Shown here: in pieces, positions 24,645 through 33,833 of the stretch
Layout: each line of letters opens with the position of its first letter
Numbering within the stretch: position 1 is the first letter of the stretch
The notes under the pieces: generated by a model
The model's input: the letters and a program-made list of their open reading frames with translations, nothing else
Database searches by the model: none
What the model was told of the DNA's origin: nothing
Assembly (NCBI RefSeq): GCF_004331695.1
Contig: NZ_SJSL01000002.1
Location: 930,001 to 994,000 of the forward strand
Source: Pedobacter psychroterrae
GTDB lineage: Bacteria; Bacteroidota; Bacteroidia; Sphingobacteriales; Sphingobacteriaceae
DNA: 64,000 nucleotides
Direction: 5' to 3'
Made by a program: the position numbers and the translations under genes

Positions 24645-26450
24645 ATGAAACGAATAACGATAACAGTAGCTTTTTTAACTTTAATGGTGTTTATCAATTG
24701 CTATGGTCAAAAAGATTTGCCACTTAGAAATGATCTAGCATCATTAAAACCAATCGAAATTTTACAGAGAGACGCACTTAAGGCGTATAAATTTAATGAT
24801 GGCAATAGAGAAAAACAAGCTAGTTTTTTTACTTCTAGAAATGACGAGAACAATGTTCCAGTATTCACTGCTGAAGTTTTCTCGGCTACCCAGAGTCATT
24901 ACAGTATTCAATCATCGTGGAACAATAGCACTGAAATAAAAAAAGGTGATGTACTTTTGGCGAGGTTAGCCATCCGTTCAATTTATGCTAGGCAAGAATC
25001 TGGCGACGCAGTACTTAATTTTTATATGCAACAATCGAACCCTCCATACGATAAGAGTGTAACTATCGAATTGAGTATCAGTCCAGAATGGAAGACTGTT
25101 GAAATCCCATTTAAGGCAGCTAATGATATGAAACCAGGCGAAGCCGCCATTTGTATATCGTATGGAGCATTATCACAAAAAGTTGAGATTACCAACCTTC
25201 AAGTGTTAAACTTTGAGAAGAAAATCACGCTAGATAAATTGCCGACTACTAAGTTCACTTATGCTGGCAGGGAGGCAAATGCAGAATGGAGGAAAAAAGC
25301 ATTAAAAAGAATTGAAGAAATTAGAACCGCACCGCTAATTATCGAAGTACAAGACAAGAAAGGCAAACCTGTAAGTGGGGCAGCTATTACTGCCCGTTTA
25401 GTGGATCCTGAATTTATTTTCGGCACTGCCGCTACTGTAAATTATATGTATAAACAGGATAATCAATCTGAACAATATCTGGATTCCCTTAGAACGCTTT
25501 TCAATGCAGTCACGATTGATAATAACCTAAAATGGCCGGGCTGGAGAGATACTAAAAAAAGGGAGCAAACGAAAATCGCCATGAAATGGATTGAAGAAAA
25601 TAAGCTAAGGTTGAGAGGGCATAACCTGGTTTGGCCAGGTAAAAAATTCACACCTGATTTTTATAGTAGGCAGAAAGATTTTGGTCCTGGCTTTACAGAC
25701 TCAATTCGTAACCATATTCAGGAAATTGTGAGTTTTACAAAGGGAAAGGTGTATGGTTGGGACGTTATTAATGAAATGATGCATGAGACCGATTATTTTA
25801 AGGTAATGCCCCGCAGTCAGGCTGTAGAATGGTTTAAACAGGCAAAAAGTATTGATAGCCAAGCGCAGATGTTCATCAATGAATACAGTATGCTTAACAG
25901 CGTGGTGAGCCCTAGAAATATAGAAAAATATATTGCGCTCATTGAAGATTTACGTACTGCAGGAGCGCCAATTGATGCAATTGGCGTACAAGGTCATGTA
26001 GGCAGGCAACCACGCGACCCAGCTCGAGTGATTTCAGATTTAGATATGTTCACCAAATTAGGATTGCCCGTACAAATTACCGAATTTGATGTAAATACAC
26101 CAGATGATGAGCTGCAGGCCGATTACACTCGGGATTTCTTAATTGCTTGTTATAGCCACCCAATGGTGAACGGATTTACGATGTGGGGGTTTTGGGAAAG
26201 TGCGCATTGGAAACCAGATGCAGCTATGTATCGTAAAGATTGGACCCCAAAGCCAAACGCTATAGTATGGAAGGACTTCGTTTTAAAGGAGTGGAGAACT
26301 GTGGTTACGAAAGTAACTACTGATGATGGAAAAGTTAGGGAAAAGGGGCATTTCGGTCGTTATGAGATCACGGTAACCAAGGAAGGTAAATCAGTAAGGA
26401 TACCCTATAAATTAACTAAAACTTCGCTGCCTGTACAGGTAAGATTATAG
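24645..26450 (+). CDS. GH10 endo-beta-1,4-xylanase with N-terminal CBM4/9-like module
   Basis: This 601-residue secreted enzyme has a signal peptide (about 1-21, ending NCYGQ). Residues about 40-190 form a beta-sandwich resembling a CBM4_9 module. The GH10 barrel at about 225-545 carries RGHNLVWPGK, GWDVINEMMHE with the acid/base Glu, and VQITEFDVN with the nucleophile Glu. A short beta tail follows. GH10 enzymes cut the xylan backbone and accept glucuronosyl decorations, which fits the uronate genes downstream. It lies 160 bp after the GH3 remnant and is convergent with the AraC gene. Confidence 0.92.
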   Translation: MKRITITVAFLTLMVFINCYGQKDLPLRNDLASLKPIEILQRDALKAYKFNDGNREKQASFFTSRNDENNVPVFTAEVFSATQSHYSIQSSWNNSTEIKKGDVLLARLAIRSIYARQESGDAVLNFYMQQSNPPYDKSVTIELSISPEWKTVEIPFKAANDMKPGEAAICISYGALSQKVEITNLQVLNFEKKITLDKLPTTKFTYAGREANAEWRKKALKRIEEIRTAPLIIEVQDKKGKPVSGAAITARLVDPEFIFGTAATVNYMYKQDNQSEQYLDSLRTLFNAVTIDNNLKWPGWRDTKKREQTKIAMKWIEENKLRLRGHNLVWPGKKFTPDFYSRQKDFGPGFTDSIRNHIQEIVSFTKGKVYGWDVINEMMHETDYFKVMPRSQAVEWFKQAKSIDSQAQMFINEYSMLNSVVSPRNIEKYIALIEDLRTAGAPIDAIGVQGHVGRQPRDPARVISDLDMFTKLGLPVQITEFDVNTPDDELQADYTRDFLIACYSHPMVNGFTMWGFWESAHWKPDAAMYRKDWTPKPNAIVWKDFVLKEWRTVVTKVTTDDGKVREKGHFGRYEITVTKEGKSVRIPYKLTKTSLPVQVRL

Positions 26451-26529
26451 TTCATCACACCATTTATTGTTCGCATTCCCATACTTGGCCTCTGTTCTGT
26501 TATTTCAAACTGAAAGAAAGCTGAGGTGA

Positions 26530-27417
26530 CTAGGTGGTTGGATGTTTGGTGAGTAAGTATTTTAATCTATATTCTGAAGGATTGATTTTTTTAACTTTTT
26601 TAAACTGTCTATTAAAGTACGAAATACTCTGGTAACCGCAGGCATAGCCAATCTCGGCAATGCTCAGTTCCGTATTGATTAATTTTTTACAGGCAATTCC
26701 CACCCGAATATCATTCAAGCTATCGGAGAAGGTTTTGGAGGTAGCCTTTTTGAAGTATCTACAAAATGCCGCTGGGTTCATGTTGGCATAACTAGCAATA
26801 TTATTTAGGGAGATATTTCCATCATGGTTTTTAATCATGTAATTATAAATACCTGTTATCCTTTCCTCGTTATTTGATCCGTGGTACGAGTCAGAAAACC
26901 CTTCGGATGCTAACAATGTATACGGTTTCTCTGCCATCTCGCATAGAATCTCTATGAGGTCGATCACCTGTCTCCAGTTCGATTTTCCGGCCAAGCCTAG
27001 CATAATGGACTCGAGTTTAACGGCATGTTCAATGCTGAAATGGATCCCGCGGTTAGCCTTCGAAAGCATCGTCTTCACGTTCTTCATCTCGGGGATATTA
27101 AAGAAGTCGCTTCCCACAAAGTCTAACTCAAAATGAACCAAAACTACTTTAGCAATTAAAAGTGGGTTATCTTCATAATATTCCTTGTCACTCTGCCAAT
27201 GATGGGGCAGGCCGGGACCAATTAATACCAAGTCTTTAAATGCAAAGGAATTAATGCTATCTCCTATAAATCTTGTTCCCTTGTTTTCTAAGGTGTAAAG
27301 CAATTCAAATTCTTTGTGATAATGGAACTGGTCATACGTGTGCGGGACTTCCGCATATTTACAAAAGAAAGAGTGTTCCGCAGATCTAGTATTTTTCTGC
27401 AAAAATTTTGGCTCCAT
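26530..27417 (-). CDS. AraC-family transcriptional regulator
   Basis: This 295-residue protein has an N-terminal cupin-like sensing domain (HKEFELLYTLENKGTRFIGD, about residues 34-53) and two C-terminal helix-turn-helix motifs (SLNNIASYANMNPAAFCRYF and IAEIGYACGYQSISYFNRQF). It is transcribed away from the uxaC operon, so the 188-bp spacer at 27418-27605 is probably its operator region. A sugar or uronate from xylan breakdown is the probable ligand. It is the only regulator in the polysaccharide locus. No hybrid two-component system or ECF sigma/anti-sigma pair is seen. Confidence 0.92.
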   Translation of the reverse strand: MEPKFLQKNTRSAEHSFFCKYAEVPHTYDQFHYHKEFELLYTLENKGTRFIGDSINSFAFKDLVLIGPGLPHHWQSDKEYYEDNPLLIAKVVLVHFELDFVGSDFFNIPEMKNVKTMLSKANRGIHFSIEHAVKLESIMLGLAGKSNWRQVIDLIEILCEMAEKPYTLLASEGFSDSYHGSNNEERITGIYNYMIKNHDGNISLNNIASYANMNPAAFCRYFKKATSKTFSDSLNDIRVGIACKKLINTELSIAEIGYACGYQSISYFNRQFKKVKKINPSEYRLKYLLTKHPTT

Positions 27418-27544
27418 AAGATTTATGCCTGAACGATTTAAATTTGGTTAGTTTATGGCAATATAGTTCAAATTTTTAAATTTAATCGCAAATACAGTTC
27501 AACTCATTGCAAAAAAAATGAAACCAAAAGTTATGAACAAAGAA

Positions 27545-27552
27545 TACATTTG
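27545..27552 (+). promoter_or_regulatory. -7 element (TACATTTG) for the uronate operon
   Basis: TACATTTG is a perfect TAnnTTTG match 54 bp upstream of uxaC and divergent from the AraC gene. It is followed at once by ATTAATTAACCAAATATTC, which contains one of the repeated TTAACCAAATA boxes of this locus (27558-27568). Confidence 0.6.
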
Positions 27553-27605
27553 ATTAATTAACCAAATATTCTATTACACTTCAAGGCACCCACTCTATTC
27601 CACTC

Positions 27606-29048
27606 ATGCTTGATATCAACCATTCGGAGTTAAAAAAAAATGCTAAATCATTAGCCGAAGATTTTCTATTAAACAATGATATAGCCAAGAAACTATATAA
27701 TGAGGTTGCCTGCAAGCTTCCTATAGTAGACTATCATAGTCATCTCGACCCATTTGCAATTCTAGAAGATCGGAAATTTAAGAATATAACTGAGTTATGG
27801 ATTCACGACGATCAGTATAAACACAGACTGATGCGGATTAACGGTATCGACGAAGATTTCATTACGGGTGATGCAAGCGATAAAGAAAAGTTTTTAGCAT
27901 GGATGACGACTTTTCCAAAAACGCTAGGCAATCCGCTTTACCACTGGTCGCAACTCGAAATAAAGGATGTTTTTGGCCCTAACATCGATCTGGTAAATGA
28001 CGACCCCTCAAAAATTTGGGAGGATTGCAATGCCATGTTAGGCGAAGAAGGCTTTGGTGTAATCGATATCTTAACAAAATGGAATAGCGAGATCGTGTGT
28101 AGCTCTGACGATTTGTTAGATCCTTTGGAAGCCCACCGTACCATCTCTGATCGTGAAAACAAGATCACTGTGCTGCCGTCATTAAGAAGTGACTCCATCC
28201 TTGCTTTCGAAACACCAAACTACTTACAATGGTTAAAAAAGCTGGAGCACATCACCAATATAAAAATTACAAGCCTTAATACGTTTCATGCTTCGTTAAT
28301 GAAACGACTAGACTATTTTCAAGAAGCAGGTTGTGCATTATCAGACCATGGCTTAGATTCCGGTTTTCTATTTTCTCCAACTACTGATGATCTTGCATCC
28401 GAAATTTTTTCGAAAATCTTGGCAGGCGGAACTTTAACGCAAGAGGAGGTTCTGGCAATAAAGTCAAATACGCTAGCCTTTTTAGGTATCGAATATGGTA
28501 AACGTAAACTCACAATGCAATTGCATTTAGGCGCCCAGCGAGTAACCAGCTCAAGGCTAAAAAAAATGGCAGGCAAATTTGGAGGCTTTTCTACACTTGG
28601 AGATCCCTTAAATATAGCAAGCCTATGTACCTTTCTTGATACGTTAGAGATAGCGGGGCATTTGCCAAGAACCATTCTATACACTTTAAATCCGGCAGAT
28701 AACGAGCGTCTAGCTACGCTTACGGGTTCGTTTGCAGAAGGTGAAGTTCGAGGTAAAATACAATTTGGCCCCGCTTGGTGGTTTAATGATCATTATGATG
28801 GAATAAAAAAACAGTTGGTCGCGATTTCTAGCTACGGATTACTAAGTTCATTTATTGGGATGACTAGTGATTCTCGTAGCTTTTTATCGCTCTCTAGACA
28901 TTATTACTTCAGAAGAATTCTCTGTCACCTGATAGGCGAGTGGGTAGATAACGGAATAGTACCGAATGATTTTCAAGTATTGACTAGACTAGTTAAGGAC
29001 GTTTGCTATGCGAATGCGAAAAATTTAATTACAAAAGGAAAAATATAA
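27606..29048 (+). CDS. uxaC: Glucuronate isomerase
   Basis: This 480-residue cytoplasmic enzyme matches UxaC across its length: VDYHSHLDP (metal-binding His pair, about residue 38), LHLGAQR, TSDSRSFLS, and length close to the usual 470. It interconverts D-glucuronate and D-fructuronate (or galacturonate and tagaturonate). It is the first gene of a uronate operon, followed with no gap by the SDR. With UxuA and the SDR downstream it completes the glucuronate branch, so glucuronate rather than galacturonate is the expected substrate. Confidence 0.95.
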   Translation: MLDINHSELKKNAKSLAEDFLLNNDIAKKLYNEVACKLPIVDYHSHLDPFAILEDRKFKNITELWIHDDQYKHRLMRINGIDEDFITGDASDKEKFLAWMTTFPKTLGNPLYHWSQLEIKDVFGPNIDLVNDDPSKIWEDCNAMLGEEGFGVIDILTKWNSEIVCSSDDLLDPLEAHRTISDRENKITVLPSLRSDSILAFETPNYLQWLKKLEHITNIKITSLNTFHASLMKRLDYFQEAGCALSDHGLDSGFLFSPTTDDLASEIFSKILAGGTLTQEEVLAIKSNTLAFLGIEYGKRKLTMQLHLGAQRVTSSRLKKMAGKFGGFSTLGDPLNIASLCTFLDTLEIAGHLPRTILYTLNPADNERLATLTGSFAEGEVRGKIQFGPAWWFNDHYDGIKKQLVAISSYGLLSSFIGMTSDSRSFLSLSRHYYFRRILCHLIGEWVDNGIVPNDFQVLTRLVKDVCYANAKNLITKGKI

Positions 29049-29891
29049 ATGAAGAATACGATAAATACGGTTGCGGTAGTTACTGGTGCAGGTGGAACAC
29101 TTTGTTCAGAAATGGCGAAGTCGCTCGCGGCAATGGGCATTAAGGTTGCGTTGATCGGACGAGATCTTAATAAGCTCAAAATAGTTGAAGAAGAAATTAA
29201 GAATAACGGTGGGATAGCTATTTCAATTAGTACAGATGTTACCGATCAAACTGCTGTAGAGCTGGCCGAAAAACAAATCTCTGCTCAGCTGGGTAAGGTT
29301 TCTATTTTAATCAACGGTGCTGGTGGTAACCAGAGTGAAGCGATTACAACCGTAAATCAATTCGATCCAAAAGAATTAGAGACTCCTTCGCCAGACTTTA
29401 GAGGTTTCTTTAATTTAGACATGATCCGCTTTTTGGACGTCATTAAAACAAATTCAATGGGTTCTATTATCCCATCATTTGTGTTTGGTAAAGTCATGGC
29501 TAAAAATGGTGGGGGTTCGATTATCAACATTGCCTCCATGAGTAGCTTTAGAGCACTCTCTCGTGTGGCTGCCTACGCTTTTGCAAAAGCTGGAATGGTT
29601 AATTTTACCCAATGGTTGGGGGCTTATTTAGCACCAGCAAATATTCGCGTAAATGCAATTGCTCCAGGCTTCTTTTTAAATGAACGAAGTACTAAACTTC
29701 TAACAACACCTGAAGGTGGTTTTACAGAAAGGGGTGCTTCGATTATTAACATCACGCCAATGAAAGATTTTGGTAAGGCACCACAGTTAATAGGTACTAT
29801 GAAATACTTATTAGATAATGAGGCTTCTGGTTTTGTAACTGGAATAACAATTTCTGTTGACGGTGGATTTTTAGCATCAGCAGGAATTTAA
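29049..29891 (+). CDS. SDR-type D-fructuronate reductase (mannonate oxidoreductase)
   Basis: This 280-residue short-chain dehydrogenase has the cofactor motif TGAGGTLCSEMA (residues 13-24), NGAGG, and catalytic YAFAK with the preceding Ser (SMSSF). The C-terminus ITISVDGG is typical. It starts immediately after uxaC. SDR enzymes of this type replace the unrelated E. coli UxuB in many Bacteroidota uronate operons and reduce fructuronate to mannonate with NADH. The substrate is inferred from position between uxaC and uxuA. Confidence 0.88.
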   Translation: MKNTINTVAVVTGAGGTLCSEMAKSLAAMGIKVALIGRDLNKLKIVEEEIKNNGGIAISISTDVTDQTAVELAEKQISAQLGKVSILINGAGGNQSEAITTVNQFDPKELETPSPDFRGFFNLDMIRFLDVIKTNSMGSIIPSFVFGKVMAKNGGGSIINIASMSSFRALSRVAAYAFAKAGMVNFTQWLGAYLAPANIRVNAIAPGFFLNERSTKLLTTPEGGFTERGASIINITPMKDFGKAPQLIGTMKYLLDNEASGFVTGITISVDGGFLASAGI

Positions 29892-29901
29892 CAAGTACGA
29901 A

Positions 29902-30160
29902 ATGAAAACACTTATACAGCCTTTTCTACTCACACTTATCGGTTCGATTTCTCAAGCACAAACCTCACCGAAAACGTTAGAATGGTTACTACAGGAAAGG
30001 CCGGGTTGATGCGTATCCGGCATGGGATAGATTGAGTAGATATGTCATTTTTAATGGTACCTATCTCGGAATGCGAAGCGCGTATATTGCTGATTTTAAA
30101 GATATAATTCGTCCTAAACGTAATTTAAGAACTAATTCGACCGGTATTGATCGATTTTAA
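29902..30160 (+). pseudogene. Remnant of a secreted protein gene (N- and C-terminal ends only)
   Basis: From ATG 29902 the frame encodes a signal peptide (MKTLIQPFLLTLIGSISQAQ) and stops after 35 codons at 30007. Another frame then gives AYPAWDRLSRYVIFNGTYLG and ends RPKRNLRTNSTGIDRF. That looks like the last blade of a TolB-like beta-propeller, or of an uncharacterised secreted enzyme. The middle is gone. It lies in the uronate operon between the SDR and the symporter, so the lost gene may have been part of the pathway. Confidence 0.6.
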
Positions 30161-30246
30161 CAAAAAACAATAGATTTTAAGAACCCGATGCAAATATTGT
30201 ATCAGTCTTGGCAAATTAAATGAAATATGTTATGGCCACCTTAATA

Positions 30247-30254
30247 TAAATTTG
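30247..30254 (+). promoter_or_regulatory. -7 element (TAAATTTG) upstream of the symporter
   Basis: TAAATTTG is a perfect TAnnTTTG match 44 bp upstream of the symporter start. The leader ends in TTAACCAAAT directly joined to the ATG. It suggests a second promoter within the uronate gene block. Confidence 0.5.
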
Positions 30255-30297
30255 TGATAGTCAATTTTTTAGTACTGCTAGTACCACTTAACCAAAT

Positions 30298-31965
30298 ATG
30301 AAAAATCTACAAAGCCTTGACTATTTAGCCGTCGTAATCTATATGCTATTAATGGCTGGCATAGGCCTGTTTCTTGGTAAATTCGTTAAGAACGTAAGCG
30401 ACTATTTTAAAGGTGGCAATGCTATTCCATGGGTTTCGGGAGCGATTAGCAATTTCATGACGAAATTTAGCACGTTCATATTTGTTGCTTATGCTGGTAT
30501 TGCATACACGGATGGGATGATAGCAATTACGCTAATTTGGAGTACTGTTGTTCCGGCATTAGTGGGTGCGTTTGTATTCGCTAAAAGATGGAGGCGTGCA
30601 GGAATTATAACACCAATGGAGTATCTAGAGACTCGTTTTAGCCCTTTGGTTAGGCAAATTCTGTCCTGGTCTGGAGTTGCATTCAAGATTCTAGATAACA
30701 TGGTGAGACTTTATGCTTTAGCGTTGTTTGTTAATGCAGCCACGGGGATAAGCTTAGAAGTATCGATACTTACCTGTGGAATTATTGTTGCCCTCTATAC
30801 TATTGCAGGGGGTCTTTGGGCAGTTGTTATTACCGACGTTGTACAGTTTGTAATTCTAATCGTAGCCACACTTATCTTATTGCCGTTAACCATAGAAGCT
30901 GGTGGCGGTTTAACTCAGATATTTAACAGAATGCCAAGTCATTTTAATTGGTTCAACGGCCCCAAAGGAATGCCAGTATACATCATCGTGTATTATTTAA
31001 TGATTTTGATAAAATACAGTGGTAATTGGACATTTATACAACGTTTTTATAGTGTTAAAGATGAGAAAGCAGGTAGAAAGCAAGCACTGTTAAGCGCTTC
31101 ATTTTTCTTTATTTTCCCTTTTGTTTTTTTGTTTCCATCCATAGTCGCTCGGCAGATTATTCCCGATTTACAGAACCCAGAGATGGCCTATGTAAGCATT
31201 TGCTTAAAATTACTTCCTCAAGGGATTATGGGCCTCATGGTAGCAGCGATGTTTGCCGCCACCATGAGCGTTCTTAGTGGAGAATATAACGTTACTGCAG
31301 GTGTACTCACCAAAGATATTTATCAACGCGTTTTCAAACCCAATGCTACCGATCAGCAATTGCTGTGGGTAGGCAGGAGCATGACTCTTTTTTTAGGGGC
31401 ATTGATAACCGTTGGCGCTCTATTTGTGGGTGGTTTTGGTGGTGCTTTTGAAGCAAATAAGCTATTTACTGGATTATTTGCACTCCCAATGACCATCCCA
31501 TTGATATTGGGGGTACTGTTAAAAAGACCTAGTCCAGCAGGTGCAATTGCCACAGTAGTTGTAGGTATGATTACCGGACTTGTACTGAATGCAACGAGTT
31601 CAATTAGCTGGGAGCAAGGTACCTTGATAGAGATTATAGTTTGTGTTACTGTGTTCTTGGTTTCTGGAATAAAAAGAAGCGAAGACGCAGGGTATCTGCA
31701 ACGAGTGAAAGCATTTTTTATCAAGTTGAGCACACCCTTACGAGAAGATCAAAAACCAATTGAGGACTGGGGTTTTCAGCGTTCCATGAATCGGCTGTAC
31801 GCGATCGCCCTATTGGTAGTTGGCCTATTGTTTATGGGTATGAGCGTGCCTTCAATAGGTAATAAAAGCGGAATGTCCTCTTTTGTAGCAGGTATAATCT
31901 GCATTATTTTAGCCGTCGTTATGTGGACGTTCAACAATAAGAAAATACAACCTAAAGACCTATAA
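30298..31965 (+). CDS. Sodium:solute symporter (SSS family), probable uronate uptake
   Basis: This 555-residue integral membrane protein has about 14 hydrophobic segments and the SSS signature regions, including GGLWAVVITDVVQFVIL (about residue 165), AAMFAATMSVLSGEYN, and RSMTLFLGALI. SSS carriers use Na+ to import sugars, sialic acid, uronates and similar solutes. Its position between the SDR and uxuA makes glucuronate or an oligosaccharide-derived uronate the best guess. ATG 30298 directly follows a TTAACCAAAT box. Confidence 0.9.
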   Translation: MKNLQSLDYLAVVIYMLLMAGIGLFLGKFVKNVSDYFKGGNAIPWVSGAISNFMTKFSTFIFVAYAGIAYTDGMIAITLIWSTVVPALVGAFVFAKRWRRAGIITPMEYLETRFSPLVRQILSWSGVAFKILDNMVRLYALALFVNAATGISLEVSILTCGIIVALYTIAGGLWAVVITDVVQFVILIVATLILLPLTIEAGGGLTQIFNRMPSHFNWFNGPKGMPVYIIVYYLMILIKYSGNWTFIQRFYSVKDEKAGRKQALLSASFFFIFPFVFLFPSIVARQIIPDLQNPEMAYVSICLKLLPQGIMGLMVAAMFAATMSVLSGEYNVTAGVLTKDIYQRVFKPNATDQQLLWVGRSMTLFLGALITVGALFVGGFGGAFEANKLFTGLFALPMTIPLILGVLLKRPSPAGAIATVVVGMITGLVLNATSSISWEQGTLIEIIVCVTVFLVSGIKRSEDAGYLQRVKAFFIKLSTPLREDQKPIEDWGFQRSMNRLYAIALLVVGLLFMGMSVPSIGNKSGMSSFVAGIICIILAVVMWTFNNKKIQPKDL

Positions 31966-32002
31966 AAAGTTAATCAAAAGCACAGTAAAAATAATTCTGC
32001 AG

Positions 32003-32989
32003 ATGAAATTGAGTTTCTTGTTTTTTGGAAATCAACCCGATGAGAAGTGGGCCTTGGCTAAGCAAATGGGCATTAAATATGCCATTTCAAAATTAGCGCC
32101 AGAACTTACTGGAGGTTTACCGCCATGGGATTATGATTCGTTAAAAAACTCGAAGGAAATCTTTGAACAGAACGGGTTAAAATTGATTGGTTTCGAAGGA
32201 GATCAATTTAATATGATAAGGATTAAGCTAGGTTTGGACGGTTTAGAAGAAGATATCGAAAAATACATTCAAATGCTTGAAAATATGGGCAAACTGGGCA
32301 TCGGTTTACTTTGCTATAATTTTATGGCGACAGGGTGGTTTCGAACCGATAAAAATTTGCAGGAAAGAGCGGGTGCTTTAGTTTCGGGATTCGATGCTGA
32401 GGTTGCAGATAAATTGCCGTTAACAAAACATGGAATTGTGGGTGCCGACAAGATCTGGGAGAACTATGCCTACTTTCTCTCGAGGGTGTTGCCAGCGGCA
32501 GAAAAAGCCGGAGTTAAAATGGCCCTTCATCCAGATGATCCTCCAGTACCCATTCTCCAAGGAATTGCCCGGATTTTTACCAACGCTAACTCCATTAGGA
32601 AAGCCTTGGCATTATCAAGTAGCCCATCACACGGACTTACATTTTGTCAAGGAACGTATACTACAATGGGTGAGGATGTGAAAAGTTTGATTCAAGAATT
32701 CGGAGGCAAGGGAAAAATCTTCTTCATCCATATTCGTGATGTAGAGGGTACCGCTTCTAATTTCAGAGAAACCTTCCATGATAATGGACCAACCGATATG
32801 GTAGACATGTACAGGGCCTATTCTGCTGTTGGTTTTACCGGACCAATTCGTTCAGATCACGTGCCCACCATGGCAGGAGAAAGCAATCAGCAACATGGCT
32901 ACGAAATGAAAGGAAACCTTTTTGGCATTGGCTATATGAAAGGTATAATGGAAGCATTGAATATTAAAGAAGTTGAAACGTATATCTAA
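32003..32989 (+). CDS. uxuA: Mannonate dehydratase
   Basis: This 328-residue cytoplasmic TIM-barrel enzyme carries ALHPDDPPVPILQGIARI (about residues 173-190), the conserved UxuA metal-site segment, then LTFCQGTYTTMG, FFIHIRDVEG, and SDHVPTMAGE. It converts D-mannonate to 2-keto-3-deoxy-D-gluconate with Fe2+ or Mn2+. It follows the symporter by 37 bp and precedes the RraA-like gene by 9 bp. Confidence 0.95.
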   Translation: MKLSFLFFGNQPDEKWALAKQMGIKYAISKLAPELTGGLPPWDYDSLKNSKEIFEQNGLKLIGFEGDQFNMIRIKLGLDGLEEDIEKYIQMLENMGKLGIGLLCYNFMATGWFRTDKNLQERAGALVSGFDAEVADKLPLTKHGIVGADKIWENYAYFLSRVLPAAEKAGVKMALHPDDPPVPILQGIARIFTNANSIRKALALSSSPSHGLTFCQGTYTTMGEDVKSLIQEFGGKGKIFFIHIRDVEGTASNFRETFHDNGPTDMVDMYRAYSAVGFTGPIRSDHVPTMAGESNQQHGYEMKGNLFGIGYMKGIMEALNIKEVETYI

Positions 32990-32998
32990 AATTAGACT

Positions 32999-33742
32999 AT
33001 GAGTGTTGATCAATATAAAAAAGAAGTAGGGATGATGAACCTAGAGCGGTTAATCGAATTTCGTGAAGGAAAATCGAACGTAGATTTTCCAATTTCTAAC
33101 AAAGAATTACTAAATAGGTACGAACAACTCTACACAGGTGCAATTAATGATGTACTTCGCGAATTTTGCCTCCTAAATCAAGCACTACCGGGTCATATTA
33201 TCCCCCTTAGAGAATATAGAACCATTGCAGGCATAGCCTTTACCGTTAAAAGCGCACCAAATGCCATTGTGAGTGGTGAGATGGAATTTAGAACACAAAT
33301 GTTAGATGCGATGCATGAGGATAGTTTTGTGATTTGGGATACCACTAACGATGCAAAGGCTACGCTTTGGGGGGGGGTAATGACCGCTACCGCTAAAGGG
33401 AAAAAAGTTAAAGCAGCCTGTATTGATGGAGGAATTAGAGATACACACCAAATTTTGGAAGCGGACTTTCCGGTATTTTATAAATACAGAATATCTAACG
33501 GGAGCTTGGGCCGCTGTTTAATTACACACTATCAAGTTACCCTTCAAATTGGCGACGTAACCATTAAGCCGGGCGATGTGGTAATTGGCGACATTGATGG
33601 CGTTCTCGTAGTACCAAGAGATATAGCCTATAATGTGCTACTAAGAGCCGAGCAAATTATTGAAAATGAGAAGAAGATTTTTGGATGGGTTCACGAAGGT
33701 AAGACCGTTCATGAAATTACTGAAAAAGGGGGTTATTTCTAA
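32999..33742 (+). CDS. RraA-family protein, candidate class II pyruvate aldolase
   Basis: This 247-residue protein matches the RraA/HMG-aldolase fold: LWGGVMTATAKGKKVKAA followed by CIDGGIRDT (about residues 138-146), the metal and substrate loop, and IGDIDGVLVVPR. The retained G-G-x-R-D residues suggest an active aldolase/decarboxylase rather than a pure RNase E inhibitor. It sits directly after uxuA, where a KDG-processing enzyme would be expected, and no KDG kinase or KDPG aldolase is in the window. It may cleave KDG or a related 2-keto acid; this is inference. Older annotation would call it a demethylmenaquinone methyltransferase. Confidence 0.82.
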   Translation: MSVDQYKKEVGMMNLERLIEFREGKSNVDFPISNKELLNRYEQLYTGAINDVLREFCLLNQALPGHIIPLREYRTIAGIAFTVKSAPNAIVSGEMEFRTQMLDAMHEDSFVIWDTTNDAKATLWGGVMTATAKGKKVKAACIDGGIRDTHQILEADFPVFYKYRISNGSLGRCLITHYQVTLQIGDVTIKPGDVVIGDIDGVLVVPRDIAYNVLLRAEQIIENEKKIFGWVHEGKTVHEITEKGGYF

Positions 33743-33833
33743 TTTTCATTTAACCCCAGGTAATGAACTGCTAACTCACTATCCGAAGCCAAAGTGACAA
33801 ATTTAGCAACCTAAATATAACCAAATAGCCTAT

